Positions 27,754 through 37,302 are shown, counted from the stretch's first letter. The stretch: DNA of 64,000 nt from Paraglaciecola sp. MB-3u-78 (GCF_002835935.1 NZ_PJCF01000011.1:39143-103142); one strand, 5' to 3'. A program made the numbers and translations. Notes: a model not told the origin generated them from the sequence alone.

Positions 27754-30141
27754 ATGAAAAAAAATTCTAATGTTGTCATTACACTATTATTAATTGCTAT
27801 ATCGTCAGTCTTAATATTATTTAAGCAAGAATATTTTTTAATCTCAGGTAACATTATTTTTCAAGGCTTGTACAACGAGAAAATACTTCAACTATTTGCT
27901 TTAATAGCTGTTCTCTTGGTAACTCCTCTTGCCGTAATATTTTGTAATTCCCGCAGAAAATCAGTCGATCTGTTCGATAGAATAGGAAACGATAACAGTG
28001 TGCCCTCGGACTATTTTTCTGGAATATATTCCTCATATGTAATAATAAAGAGTGCTTTTTACGCAGCAGTTTTTGCTTTATTGATAATGATTATAAGCAA
28101 TAGCTTATCTAACGAGCGCTGGGCTTATGATGGATCTGAAGTCGAACAAGTATATTATTTTTTAATATTGGTAATTATTTTTTTCCTATCATACCTATCG
28201 ACCCGTTCGGTCTTTAAAAGTGCGTTTTTTCCTTCTTTGATTTTCTTTATTTACGCAAATCAAGTGGTTGGAAGTGGTGGTGGTCTTGTTAGCTCTTTTT
28301 CCGTAAGCCCAGATTCCTACCATTCGGGGGAGTACTATATCCCCGCTCGACTTGTGGCCGAGAGTATTTGGGGATTATTTGACGAATATAACCCGTCTCG
28401 CGGATTAACAAATTATTATCCCGCGCTAGCTGCAATACTGATAGATGATCCGATGAATTTTGAGCGTCTGGCGTTCTATGAACTTACCGTTGTTAGATTT
28501 ACATTGCTAACTATTTCATTCTTCTTACTGGTAGGGATCAATTTCTATGCTAGAACGCTGATTATAATTTTTATTGGCAGTTTTTTAGTGGGAGGCATAT
28601 TGTCGGCTGTAGCTCTGATGGTTCCTGCAACGTGGTTTATCTGCCAAAATATCAATTTTTTCAAACCAATCAAAACCATGACCATCTTGGTTGGAACATC
28701 GTTGTTTTTAACGTTCCACTCTGCTGGAGAAGGGGTTCTATGGAATATTGTAGTCCTGCTAGTTTTCGCTCCTAAAATATTCGAGAACCGTAGCATAATT
28801 TCTAAATATTCAATCCCTACCTATGCGATGCTTGGGCTGAGTGTGATATTTTATTTTACTATGATTATGGTTTTTTCGCCGAAATTGATCAGTTATGTAA
28901 CTGGAAATGGCTCAATCAATATCGCTGCCCATTCCATATATAATTTGCTCGACTTTACAAAAAAAATTGCTTTGACCAAGTATGGTTTTCTGTACCTAGC
29001 AGCAATTCTTTCTTTAATTATGGTTTACGCTGTTAAACAAGGACATAGAAAAGAAGCAGATTTTGCACTTATCGCACTGAGCTTGGTTATTTTGGGTATT
29101 CTAAGGTTTATGGGCCGCGATGATCCAGGTTCGCTTTCTCGGCCTTTCGCTGCAACGTTGCTGATTAGCACCACAATATTAGTTCTAGTGCTTCATTTAG
29201 GTCGGTCATCTCGAGGATTATTACGGATAGGCTTACTCACTTTGTGCACAATTATATTCGTAAGTTTTTCTTTTTCCAGCCAGATGACACTCACCAAAGC
29301 CTTAGCTTTTTTCTCAAGTGAGCCATTAATTTTTAATAAGGCATTGCCGGATAATATTGCTGCTAGCCTGAAAAGCGTAGATACCTTTTATGAGAAGTAC
29401 GCAGATAACTGCAGCTCTTTAGTAGATTTAACTGGTAATAACAGTATTCTCGCCCTATCCAAACGACTTTCCTTTATACCAACAACGAGTTCGTATAACG
29501 CGGTTAGTCCGTCTGAACAAAAAGCAATTATTGAAACCATCCAAAAATATGAAGCTTTGGGAGGAGTTTGTATACGCATTATGCATCAGAATATTGATCA
29601 TGACGGCGGAGGACTGCTATTGCGAGCGCCTTTATTGGGCCGTTATATAATGAGTCTAGATTTGATCGATGTTGACGAAGATCTTCTCACTACGGGTGTT
29701 TGGGTAAGAACCGCGAGGAAGGAAAATGGAAAATATTTAAGAGAGTCCAATACATATGAAGAACAAAGAGCTCTTGTCGATTATTTCGATATGTTCTCAA
29801 ATCTTCAATGGCTCCCTCATTCATGGGGCATGAGCCGCAAATCCACACCAAGTGTTGAGCTTCTAGGCGCGCAATCTATTACTGTTTCAAATCGTTTAAA
29901 GGGATCTCTTACTTTGGCCTTATTTATGCGGGAGCAATATCTAGTAGAGCCTGAAGATTGCGTTCTGACTATGAAAACCAGTGACGGGAGAGAGACTCAC
30001 TTATCTTTTCGAAGTGATCGTTCTGGTACATATGCTGTGCCGCTATACGTAAAAAGTCATTGGTATCTATGGGATGTAGAAACGATAAGTTGGGGTTGTA
30101 CTGACCTGACCTTTGTAGGTCATCAAGTTGTAACTTATTAA
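27754..30141 (+). CDS. Large polytopic membrane protein of unknown function in the glycan island
   Basis: I do not recognise this 795-aa protein. Residues 1-520 contain about 12 hydrophobic helices. The loop after the fourth helix (SPDSYHSGEYYIPARLVAES) carries acidic and aromatic residues at the place where GT-C glycosyltransferases keep their catalytic loop. The last ~270 residues are soluble, with a beta-rich end (SVELLGAQSITVSNRLKGSL). Low GC and the neighbours suggest a glycosyltransferase or polymerase of surface glycan synthesis. This is inference. It lies 170 bases after the flippase-like gene and ends 10 bases before a tRNA-Arg fragment. Confidence 0.6.
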   Translation: MKKNSNVVITLLLIAISSVLILFKQEYFLISGNIIFQGLYNEKILQLFALIAVLLVTPLAVIFCNSRRKSVDLFDRIGNDNSVPSDYFSGIYSSYVIIKSAFYAAVFALLIMIISNSLSNERWAYDGSEVEQVYYFLILVIIFFLSYLSTRSVFKSAFFPSLIFFIYANQVVGSGGGLVSSFSVSPDSYHSGEYYIPARLVAESIWGLFDEYNPSRGLTNYYPALAAILIDDPMNFERLAFYELTVVRFTLLTISFFLLVGINFYARTLIIIFIGSFLVGGILSAVALMVPATWFICQNINFFKPIKTMTILVGTSLFLTFHSAGEGVLWNIVVLLVFAPKIFENRSIISKYSIPTYAMLGLSVIFYFTMIMVFSPKLISYVTGNGSINIAAHSIYNLLDFTKKIALTKYGFLYLAAILSLIMVYAVKQGHRKEADFALIALSLVILGILRFMGRDDPGSLSRPFAATLLISTTILVLVLHLGRSSRGLLRIGLLTLCTIIFVSFSFSSQMTLTKALAFFSSEPLIFNKALPDNIAASLKSVDTFYEKYADNCSSLVDLTGNNSILALSKRLSFIPTTSSYNAVSPSEQKAIIETIQKYEALGGVCIRIMHQNIDHDGGGLLLRAPLLGRYIMSLDLIDVDEDLLTTGVWVRTARKENGKYLRESNTYEEQRALVDYFDMFSNLQWLPHSWGMSRKSTPSVELLGAQSITVSNRLKGSLTLALFMREQYLVEPEDCVLTMKTSDGRETHLSFRSDRSGTYAVPLYVKSHWYLWDVETISWGCTDLTFVGHQVVTY

Positions 30142-30152
30142 TTTTATCGCTC

Positions 30153-30198
30153 CCTCCGGAGGCGAAGGTCGCGCATTCGAATCGCTCCGGGTGCACCA
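30153..30198 (+). pseudogene. 3' half of a tRNA-Arg(CCG), likely att-site relic
   Basis: CCTCCGGAGGCGAAGGTC followed by TTCGAAT and CCGGGTGCACCA reproduces the anticodon loop (CTCCGGA, anticodon CCG), variable loop, T-loop and CCA end of gammaproteobacterial tRNA-Arg(CCG). The 5' half is absent, the anticodon stem cannot form with the upstream sequence, and the T-stem has mismatches. Such 3' halves arise when integrative elements insert into tRNA genes and later decay. It marks the right end of the 24.7-30.1 kb glycan genes. Confidence 0.8.
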
Positions 30199-30629
30199 TT
30201 TTTTAGGGACTTTTCGGCGAGAAATCACTGAATTTTATTTTATGCGACCACAACTGGTAAAGCGCAACCAAGACATACCCAAGGTAATAAAGTACGCAAT
30301 CACAACCTAATCAACAAGCATAAAGTGATGGGTATATTCCACTATTTGGTTTTAAGAAATAAGAAATTCAGGCCTATTGTTGATTGGTGGGTCTATTTCA
30401 ACCAAGAAAGTGAGAAGTATGTACAACATTGCTATGTGTAGTCTGAAATACTTTTTTCAAATTTGTGCATTATCCTATAAATAGCCACATATAGGCCCCA
30501 AAAATCAGTAGTTTTACGTATATACCCTTCTGATAATTAACTCAATAATACTCTTAATCTGTTTCTGTTAAACCTTTCTGAAGGGACGTTTGGTTTTCGG
30601 ATAGCAGTAATAACATGGAAGGTATTATT
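30199..30629. other. Region after the tRNA-Arg fragment
   Basis: A T-run follows the CCA end directly. A frame from about 30245 to 30440 (containing HTQGNKVRNHNLINKHKVMG and RPIVDWWVYFNQESEKY) is open for about 60 codons but has no start or recognised family. It may be a gene relic of the former element. Confidence 0.4.
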
Positions 30630-30863
30630 TTGAGTTTTTATGTTGCACTTCAACCAAACTTTGATAACGACAAAAAACAATGTGTTGTTGTGACGCTAGA
30701 AACTGCTATGCCCAACTCCATCAAGGCTAATGCAGACGCGCTACATTCTTTACCTGCTGACACTCAAGCTTCTATGCAAGCTACAGATCTATCTTTTGCC
30801 AAACTCATCGGCAGTAACTTGGATGCCGCCTACTTTACCGAATTTGAGCAGACGCTATGTTAA
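30630..30863 (+). CDS. Small unknown protein overlapping the hybrid kinase gene
   Basis: A 77-aa frame starts at TTG 30630, preceded by a good ribosome site (GGAAGG, 30617-30622). An in-frame ATG at 30615 has no such site. It ends inside the kinase start (overlap 30857-30863), an arrangement typical of translational coupling. The sequence (LQPNFDNDKKQCVVVTLETA, AKLIGSNLDAAYFTEFEQTL) matches no family I know. It is soluble and slightly acidic. It may be a regulator of the adjacent kinase, or only a leader frame. Confidence 0.55.
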   Translation: MSFYVALQPNFDNDKKQCVVVTLETAMPNSIKANADALHSLPADTQASMQATDLSFAKLIGSNLDAAYFTEFEQTLC

Positions 30864-33800
30864 GAAAGATAACTTTGGGGGTGAGAGGCAAAACCTCACT
30901 AGGGTTAGGTTTTCTTATTTTTACATCCCTGTTTATTGCCAGCGAGTTTAGTTACTGGAAATCCCGGGTATATGCGGAACAAAATATCATTTCGCTCAAA
31001 CAGATATCCCTAGAGCGCTTAAGTTATCAAATCACCACAATATTAATTTCTGAGCGTGAAAGTCTGTTAGCTCTACGTGATGTTCCGCCAGTGACAGCTA
31101 TGATCCGAAGCCGCAATGCTGGTGGCATTGATCCGTTGAGAGGGGGCACGTTGGGACAATGGAAGAAACGTCTAGAAGATATCTTCCTGTCGTATACTTT
31201 GAATAGTCAATCTTATGCTCAGCTAAAATTTATTGATGTCAATGGTAATGAACTCGTTCGAGTTGATTCCTTAACGGGGAAAGCAGCAGTTGCGGATGAT
31301 CTTCAAAATCAAAAAGACAACCTATATGTATCTGAAACGCTGAAACTGCCAGCCGGTAAGTTGTATTATTCGGACGTGAGTCTGAACCGTGAAAACGGGG
31401 TGATTCAGCAACCACTTACGCCAATACTGAGGATCGCAACCCCCGTTTATTTACAAGAAAATGATCAAGTTCAAGGTTTGATTGTGGTTAATATCTATGT
31501 TGAAGACCTGTTCAAAAATATTTTTGCAGAATCATCAGGTGTGAAACGTTTTGTCAGCGACGCGCAGGGGCAATACCTTAAGCATTCTGATACCAGCAAA
31601 CTTTTCGGTAAAGCATTAGGCACAGACTATAATCTGTCTCAGGATGATCCCCAGCTCATTGACCTCTCAAAGCAGCATGATAGCGTGATGCACTATGATG
31701 CCGAGCATGATGAAGTGGCTGGGTTCCAGAAGATATTTTTCAGCCCAAACGATCATAATCGTTACTGGTTACTGGGTATCAACATTCCGCAAGCTATCGC
31801 TTTTGCACCTCTTATTGCCGAGCGCAATGACTCCTTATTAGCGGGGGTATTTTTGGGGCTATTGGCTTTATTGGGTACCCTGTGGATGACCACCCAAAAC
31901 ATTGTAACACCCGTGGTGCGACTAGCAGAAATAGCTAAAAAAATGCAGCAGGGGGATATGGTCATTCGTGCGGATCCTGAATCAGTAAAAGACGAGTTTC
32001 GTCTTCTGTATGAAATATTTAATGATTTTGCGGCTAATCAGCAGCTTATTAAAGCAGACCTCGAAGCTGACATATTACTAAAAACCCAAAGATATGCATT
32101 GGTTATCGATAGCCTGATTGACAGCCTGATCACCCTTAATAAAACAGGTACGATTGAATCATTCAATCCTGCTTCCGAACACATTTTTGGTTATTTGAAG
32201 GGGGAGGTCATCGGGCAGAATATTAATCTGCTAATACCTGGGTCATACCTTAGTGAGGATAATAATTATCTTTTAAAACATATCTACACTTATGAAAAGC
32301 AAACAATCGGTATCGGTCGCGAGATGATCGGCAGGCGTAAAGACGGTTCTACCTTTGTCATGGAGTTGGCAGTCAGTGAATTGAATGTAGGTGAAGAGCT
32401 GCATTTTACAGGTATTGTGCGCGATATTTCAGACCGCAAAATAGCTGAACAGAATGTACTCGACGAAAAAGCCCGGCTGTTAGCTGTTATTGACAATGTG
32501 GTTGATGGCATCATTACCATTAATGAAAAAGGTTTCATTGAAACATTTAACCCTGCTGCAGCAAGGATTTTCGGTTATAGCCCCGATGAGGCGATAGGGC
32601 AGAAGCTTAAGAGTCTTATACCCGCGCCTAACCACGCTGCATACGATGACTATCTGTCTAACTATGTCAGTAACGACGAGAATAAGGTAAGAGGTCAGGT
32701 TCTTGAGAGTGTTGGCGTGCACAAAGATAGCAGCACCTTTGCCATAGAAATGGCCGTTAGTACCTTGCTTATCGGCGAGCAACGCCATTTCGCTGCTATT
32801 GTCAGAGATATCACTAAACGTCAAACAGACGCGCAGAATGTGCTCGACGAAAAAGCGCGGCTGTTAGCTGTTATTGACAATGTGGTTGATGGCATCATTA
32901 CAATTAATGAAAAAGGTTTCATTGAAACATTTAACCCTGCTGCAGCAAGGATTTTCGGTTATAGCCCCGATGAGGCGATAGGGCAGAGTGTCAAGCTGCT
33001 GATGCCAGAGTCTGACCACCGTGAGTACGACGATTATCTATTGAATCATGTCAGTATCGACGCGCAAAGGGTCAAAGGTGTGGGTCTTGAAATCATTGGT
33101 CTGCGCAAGGATGGAACTACCTTTCCGATGGAAATGGCCCTCAGTACACTGCTGATCGGCGACCAAAGCCACTTCGCTGGTATCGTCAGAGATATCACTG
33201 AGCGCAAACGCGTGGAGCAGATGCAAAAAGAGTTTATCTCTACGGTTAGTCACGAATTGCGCACACCATTAACATCGATTCGTGGTTCTCTGGGTCTTAT
33301 ATTAGGCGGTGTTGTGGGTGAATTACCTGAAAAGGTGCATGACTTGCTCGCCATCGCCAACAACAACAGTGAGCGATTAATAACTCTAATCAATGACATT
33401 CTGGATGTTGAAAAGATTACTGCTGGGATGATGGATTTTGATTATACCGTCACAAACCTGATCCCCGTGATTAAAAAAGCGCTTGAATCGAACAAAGGTT
33501 ATGGTGACCAGCTAAACGTCAAATTTATATTTGAACAGGGTGAAAATGAGAGGGTAATCGTTCGTATCGATGAAAAGCGCATCGATCAGGTGATGTCCAA
33601 TCTGCTTTCCAATGCTGCCAAAAACTCACCCACTGGCGATCATGTTGATATTATGGTGACAACATCAAAAGGACAAGCCCACATTGCTGTGCACGATCAT
33701 GGCAAGGGCATACCAGAAAAATTCAAATCCAGAATATTCAGTAAATTTGCTCAAGCTGATAGCTCCGACACGCGGCAGAAGGGTGGTACAGGGCTAGGAT

Positions 33801-34696
33801 TAAGTATTACTAAGGGTATTGTTGAGCAACATGGCGGGAGTGTTCACTTTGACAGTTCACCCGATAAAGGCACCACTTTTTATGTTGATTTAGCTTTGTA
33901 CGAGGAAACACATAAGGTAGATATAGACTCTGATAAAGGCCATTCAGATCGGCCGCTACTTCTGGTTGTTGAGGATGAGCCGGACGTTTCTAAATTACTG
34001 GTCATGCTGCTGGAGAATGGTGGCTACGAATGCCATCAGGCATTTGACTATCAAGACGCAGTAAAAAAAATACAGAGCCATCACTATGACGCTGTCACCT
34101 TAGACCTGATGATCCCCGGAGGAAGCGGCATTAATCTGCTGCGCCAAATGCGCGCCGACAAAGCCACTCGAATGCTCCCTGTTATTGTGGTGTCTGCCAA
34201 GGCAAATCAAGGCAAGCTTGAAATTAAAGGTGAAGTGCTTAAGAAGGTGGATTGGATTGAGAAACCAATCAATGAAGAGCTGTTGTTGAAAACGGTGCAA
34301 AGCAGTTTAGCCCCTGAACACGACAAGGTGAGCATTCTACACGTGGAGGATGACCTAGATATTGCGATGATTATTAATACCCAATTAAGCCCTGAATACC
34401 AAGTTCAACATGCGACAACGCTGACACAAGCAAGACATTTACTTAGAGATGAATACTTTGATCTGGTGATACTCGATATCGGCTTGCCGGATGGCTCTGG
34501 CGAAGACTTATTACCCTTACTAAACAGTCCACAGCACCAGACCCCGGTGATTATATTTACGGCTCAGGATATTAGTGAGGATCTTGCTGCACAGGTAGAA
34601 GGCGCAGTGGTCAAGACGAAGACAGCACCTGAGACACTCATGCAACATATCAAATCGGTGATAAACAAAGAGACTATACACAGGGTGGATAAATAA
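30857..34696 (+). CDS. Hybrid sensor histidine kinase: sensor-HAMP-3xPAS-HisKA-HATPase-REC-REC
   Basis: This 1279-aa inner-membrane kinase has transmembrane helices at about residues 15-33 and 325-345, enclosing a periplasmic Cache-like sensor (AQLKFIDVNGNELVRVDS). After HAMP come three PAS domains (about 410-780), the second and third nearly identical at their starts. The H-box SHELRTPLTSIRGSL is near residue 798, the N-box NLLSNAAKNSP near 915, and G-boxes are GKGIP and GGTGLGLSI. Two receivers end the protein: LLVVEDEPD with TLDLMIPGG near 1082, and ILHVEDDLD with VILDIGLPDGSG near 1205. It leads a phosphorelay operon with the next two genes. Confidence 0.92.
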   Translation: MLRKITLGVRGKTSLGLGFLIFTSLFIASEFSYWKSRVYAEQNIISLKQISLERLSYQITTILISERESLLALRDVPPVTAMIRSRNAGGIDPLRGGTLGQWKKRLEDIFLSYTLNSQSYAQLKFIDVNGNELVRVDSLTGKAAVADDLQNQKDNLYVSETLKLPAGKLYYSDVSLNRENGVIQQPLTPILRIATPVYLQENDQVQGLIVVNIYVEDLFKNIFAESSGVKRFVSDAQGQYLKHSDTSKLFGKALGTDYNLSQDDPQLIDLSKQHDSVMHYDAEHDEVAGFQKIFFSPNDHNRYWLLGINIPQAIAFAPLIAERNDSLLAGVFLGLLALLGTLWMTTQNIVTPVVRLAEIAKKMQQGDMVIRADPESVKDEFRLLYEIFNDFAANQQLIKADLEADILLKTQRYALVIDSLIDSLITLNKTGTIESFNPASEHIFGYLKGEVIGQNINLLIPGSYLSEDNNYLLKHIYTYEKQTIGIGREMIGRRKDGSTFVMELAVSELNVGEELHFTGIVRDISDRKIAEQNVLDEKARLLAVIDNVVDGIITINEKGFIETFNPAAARIFGYSPDEAIGQKLKSLIPAPNHAAYDDYLSNYVSNDENKVRGQVLESVGVHKDSSTFAIEMAVSTLLIGEQRHFAAIVRDITKRQTDAQNVLDEKARLLAVIDNVVDGIITINEKGFIETFNPAAARIFGYSPDEAIGQSVKLLMPESDHREYDDYLLNHVSIDAQRVKGVGLEIIGLRKDGTTFPMEMALSTLLIGDQSHFAGIVRDITERKRVEQMQKEFISTVSHELRTPLTSIRGSLGLILGGVVGELPEKVHDLLAIANNNSERLITLINDILDVEKITAGMMDFDYTVTNLIPVIKKALESNKGYGDQLNVKFIFEQGENERVIVRIDEKRIDQVMSNLLSNAAKNSPTGDHVDIMVTTSKGQAHIAVHDHGKGIPEKFKSRIFSKFAQADSSDTRQKGGTGLGLSITKGIVEQHGGSVHFDSSPDKGTTFYVDLALYEETHKVDIDSDKGHSDRPLLLVVEDEPDVSKLLVMLLENGGYECHQAFDYQDAVKKIQSHHYDAVTLDLMIPGGSGINLLRQMRADKATRMLPVIVVSAKANQGKLEIKGEVLKKVDWIEKPINEELLLKTVQSSLAPEHDKVSILHVEDDLDIAMIINTQLSPEYQVQHATTLTQARHLLRDEYFDLVILDIGLPDGSGEDLLPLLNSPQHQTPVIIFTAQDISEDLAAQVEGAVVKTKTAPETLMQHIKSVINKETIHRVDK
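32450..32602 (+). repeat. Intragenic 153-bp duplication, copy 1 (second PAS domain)
   Basis: It matches 32834-32986 with only three differences in 153 bases by eye, while flanking PAS sequence is much more diverged. The offset is 384 bp, exactly 128 codons or one PAS unit. Confidence 0.9.
32834..32986 (+). repeat. Intragenic 153-bp duplication, copy 2 (third PAS domain)
   Basis: Partner of 32450-32602. The near-identity limited to part of the domain points to recent duplication or gene conversion within the kinase gene. Confidence 0.9.
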
Positions 34697-34697
34697 G

Positions 34698-35084
34698 ATG
34701 CAGCCATTAAAACGCATCCTATACGCTGAAGACGAACCCGACATCCAACAATTGGTGTCACTCGCTCTAGAAGTTGTGGGCGGCTTTACATTGAAATCAT
34801 GCAATTCTGGCCTAGAAGCAATAGCCGAGGTTGAGGCATTTGCTCCACAATTACTACTACTTGATGTGATGATGCCCGATATGGATGGGCCGAAGGCATT
34901 ACTTAAAATTCGTGAAATAGAAGCATACCGAACAACGCCGGCAATCTTTATGACCGCTAAAGTACAGCCCAATGAAATTCAGGGTTATCTTGATATGGGG
35001 GCGGTCGACGTGATCGCCAAACCCTTTGATCCGATGGCACTGGCCTCGCAGATAAGTGAAATATGGACAAGGATACAAAATTGA
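34698..35084 (+). CDS. Single-domain CheY-like response regulator
   Basis: A 128-aa stand-alone receiver. The acidic pair is in ILYAEDEPD, the phospho-acceptor Asp is in LLLDVMMPDMDG near residue 56, the conserved Thr/Ala in FMTAK and the Lys in AKPFDP. It has no output domain, so it acts as a relay or diffusible regulator. It starts one base after the kinase stop and is followed immediately by the GGDEF protein, so it is one operon. Confidence 0.92.
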   Translation: MQPLKRILYAEDEPDIQQLVSLALEVVGGFTLKSCNSGLEAIAEVEAFAPQLLLLDVMMPDMDGPKALLKIREIEAYRTTPAIFMTAKVQPNEIQGYLDMGAVDVIAKPFDPMALASQISEIWTRIQN

Positions 35085-35085
35085 T

Positions 35086-36753
35086 ATGATTACCCAGAAA
35101 CCGCCACCCGATATTCAGGCGACATTGACTGCATTACAGCAGACGTTTGCTACAAAGATCCCAAAAAAAGTCCAAGAAATACGTCAAAGCTGGGAAAAAC
35201 TTAAGTCTGCACCTGACGATCAGGCAATGTTTGAGACTTTTTATCGCCAAGTCCACACGTTGGCAGGTACCGGTGCAACTTACGGGTTTGAAGCCATTTC
35301 CGGCTTTGCCAATATGATTACCTTACGCTTGCCAAAAACTGAGGTCATTACTTCCTTGCTGGTGGATGAAATAGAGTTTTTTCTAGAGAAACTGGGTAAT
35401 GCAATCAGTGGCGAGTCTACTGCAATGACGATTAATATGGCGCCAATACAACGTCAGAATATGTCCTTTGTTTCAGACAACGCTGCGGATATGTTAATTT
35501 ATATAGTGGATGATGATGTTGACTTGCTCAGTAGCATCAGCATACAAATTCAGCGTTTTGGCTATCGGATTGCTGCTTTTTCTGACCTGCTTTCATTTGA
35601 TAAGGCGCTGGAGCGGGAGGTTCCAGACGTGGTAATAATGGATGTGATTTTTGATGGTGATTCAAAGCTGGGAACCGCACACATCGCACATATCAATGCA
35701 ATACGAAAGCATCCGCTTAAGACTATTTTTATGAGTACCAGCGGTGACATTACAACGCGTCTTGATGCGGTACGTGCCAATGGTCTGGCCTTTTTCCCCA
35801 AGCCGATTGTGGCGGCGGCCATGGTTGATGCTATTGAAACATTCACTCATCAGATTACTGAAGACATTTATCGAGTTATAATTGTTGATGATTCACCAGA
35901 GCAATCTGCATCAATAGCACTGATTTTGCAACAAGCTGGGATGCAAACAATTGAGGTCAATCAGCCATTGAAACTGTTGGATGTACTTGCTTCATTCCAG
36001 CCTGATCTCGTTATGATGGACCTGTATATGCCAGACTGTAATGGTATGGAATTGAGTCAGATTATTAGGCAGATGAATAGTTATGTCGATCTTCCTATTG
36101 TATTTTTATCCACTGAGTCAGACTTGAAGAAAAAGTTGGGTGTTATGGGGCACGGCGGCGATGATTTTCTAACTAAACCAGTTTTGCCTTGGCACCTGGC
36201 CTCTGCGATCACAAACCGAATTAAGCGTGGACGAATGATTAGCAAGCTTGCAGATACTGACGGACTTACAGGTTTACTCAATCATATAAAGATTAAGGAT
36301 AAGGTCGAATCTGAACTGGCCCGAGCCTGGCGTGAAAATACATCGCTTTCTATTGCCATGCTGGATCTGGATAACTTCAAACATGTGAATGACAATTATG
36401 GACATCCTGTGGGTGACAAAGTACTGAAGAGTCTGACCAATTTCTTTAAACAGAACTTACGTCAGTATGATGTTATTGGCCGTTACGGCGGTGAAGAATT
36501 TTTGGTGGTGCTGCCGAGTACTGACTTATTAACTGCAAAAACAATTATGGATAAACTAAGGACCGGTTTTGGTAAAATTAACCACTTACGTGATGAAGAC
36601 GATTTCACCTGTAATTTCAGTTGTGGTATTGCCTCATTCCCTGATTTTGACTCTGCGAATACCCTGATTGAAGCAGCAGATAAAGCACTATATGCAGCAA
36701 AAAATGCAGGCCGTAATCAAGTCGTAATTAACACCCCACAAATTAACCAATAA
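35086..36753 (+). CDS. HPt-REC-REC-GGDEF diguanylate cyclase
   Basis: In this ~555-aa cytoplasmic output protein an N-terminal HPt-like domain carries RQVHTLAGTGATYGFE (His near residue 57). The first receiver has IYIVDDDVD and VIMDVIFDGDS. The second has VIIVDDSPEQ and VMMDLYMPDCNG. The GGDEF domain begins DTDGLTGLLNH and has the active-site motif RYGGEEF near residue 466, so it should make c-di-GMP from two GTP. I chose ATG 35086. An upstream in-frame ATG (35056) lies inside the preceding gene. It probably receives phosphate from the hybrid kinase through its HPt. Confidence 0.92.
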   Translation: MITQKPPPDIQATLTALQQTFATKIPKKVQEIRQSWEKLKSAPDDQAMFETFYRQVHTLAGTGATYGFEAISGFANMITLRLPKTEVITSLLVDEIEFFLEKLGNAISGESTAMTINMAPIQRQNMSFVSDNAADMLIYIVDDDVDLLSSISIQIQRFGYRIAAFSDLLSFDKALEREVPDVVIMDVIFDGDSKLGTAHIAHINAIRKHPLKTIFMSTSGDITTRLDAVRANGLAFFPKPIVAAAMVDAIETFTHQITEDIYRVIIVDDSPEQSASIALILQQAGMQTIEVNQPLKLLDVLASFQPDLVMMDLYMPDCNGMELSQIIRQMNSYVDLPIVFLSTESDLKKKLGVMGHGGDDFLTKPVLPWHLASAITNRIKRGRMISKLADTDGLTGLLNHIKIKDKVESELARAWRENTSLSIAMLDLDNFKHVNDNYGHPVGDKVLKSLTNFFKQNLRQYDVIGRYGGEEFLVVLPSTDLLTAKTIMDKLRTGFGKINHLRDEDDFTCNFSCGIASFPDFDSANTLIEAADKALYAAKNAGRNQVVINTPQINQ

Positions 36754-36864
36754 CAACAAAACCTAGACCTATCAAGCCACCCATAATAGGTTTTGAATAC
36801 CAACTTCTAATTAGAATCTAAGTCCTGATAGTCTGCCAAACGTTTAATCGTGTGGCGGCAGAAC

Positions 36865-37302
36865 TTAAGATTTTTGTGGTTTATAGATTATCACTCGAGT
36901 ATAGCCTTCTACCCATTGGTAACGATCAATCTGCAGCGCAAAAATAACTATGCTGGGCTCTGATAATAGTTGTTTCAGGGTTGCATTGCGTTGCAACAAC
37001 AAGCGCTGCGCTGATTGAGCTGACTCACCTGTTAGTTCGTGGGCCTTGCCAAATCCACTCATGGCCAAACCAGCGATATGATCGTCATTCTTGCCTGTGC
37101 GATTATCCCAAAGACAGGTGACATTGGGGTTAGCACGCATATTTTTTACTTTTTGGGTGTTTTCGAGCGATGCCAGGTAGATTTCATCCAAATCTGTTGA
37201 GATGGCATAAGCCATTAGATGTAACGCTAGCTCTTCATCACCGAGGGTGGCTAATACGCACTGGGCTTGCTGCTTTAATAGAGAGGCTACGGTATTTTTC
37301 AT
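36865..37302 (-). CDS. Pyridoxamine-5'-phosphate-oxidase-like FMN-binding protein
   Basis: This 145-aa protein has a split-barrel flavin-reductase-like fold: VASLLKQQAQCVLATLG, LHLMAYAISTDLDEIYLAS, and the NVTCLWDNRTGKNDDH strand with MSGFGKAHEL. Proteins of this type bind FMN, F420 or haem. The substrate is unknown. It is a single gene convergent with the GGDEF gene. Confidence 0.8.
   Translation of the reverse strand: MKNTVASLLKQQAQCVLATLGDEELALHLMAYAISTDLDEIYLASLENTQKVKNMRANPNVTCLWDNRTGKNDDHIAGLAMSGFGKAHELTGESAQSAQRLLLQRNATLKQLLSEPSIVIFALQIDRYQWVEGYTRVIIYKPQKS

Noticed and set aside
30150..30198. Complete functional tRNA-Arg gene
   Set aside because: There is no D-arm or 5' acceptor strand upstream, and the anticodon stem cannot pair. 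Only the 3' half is present.
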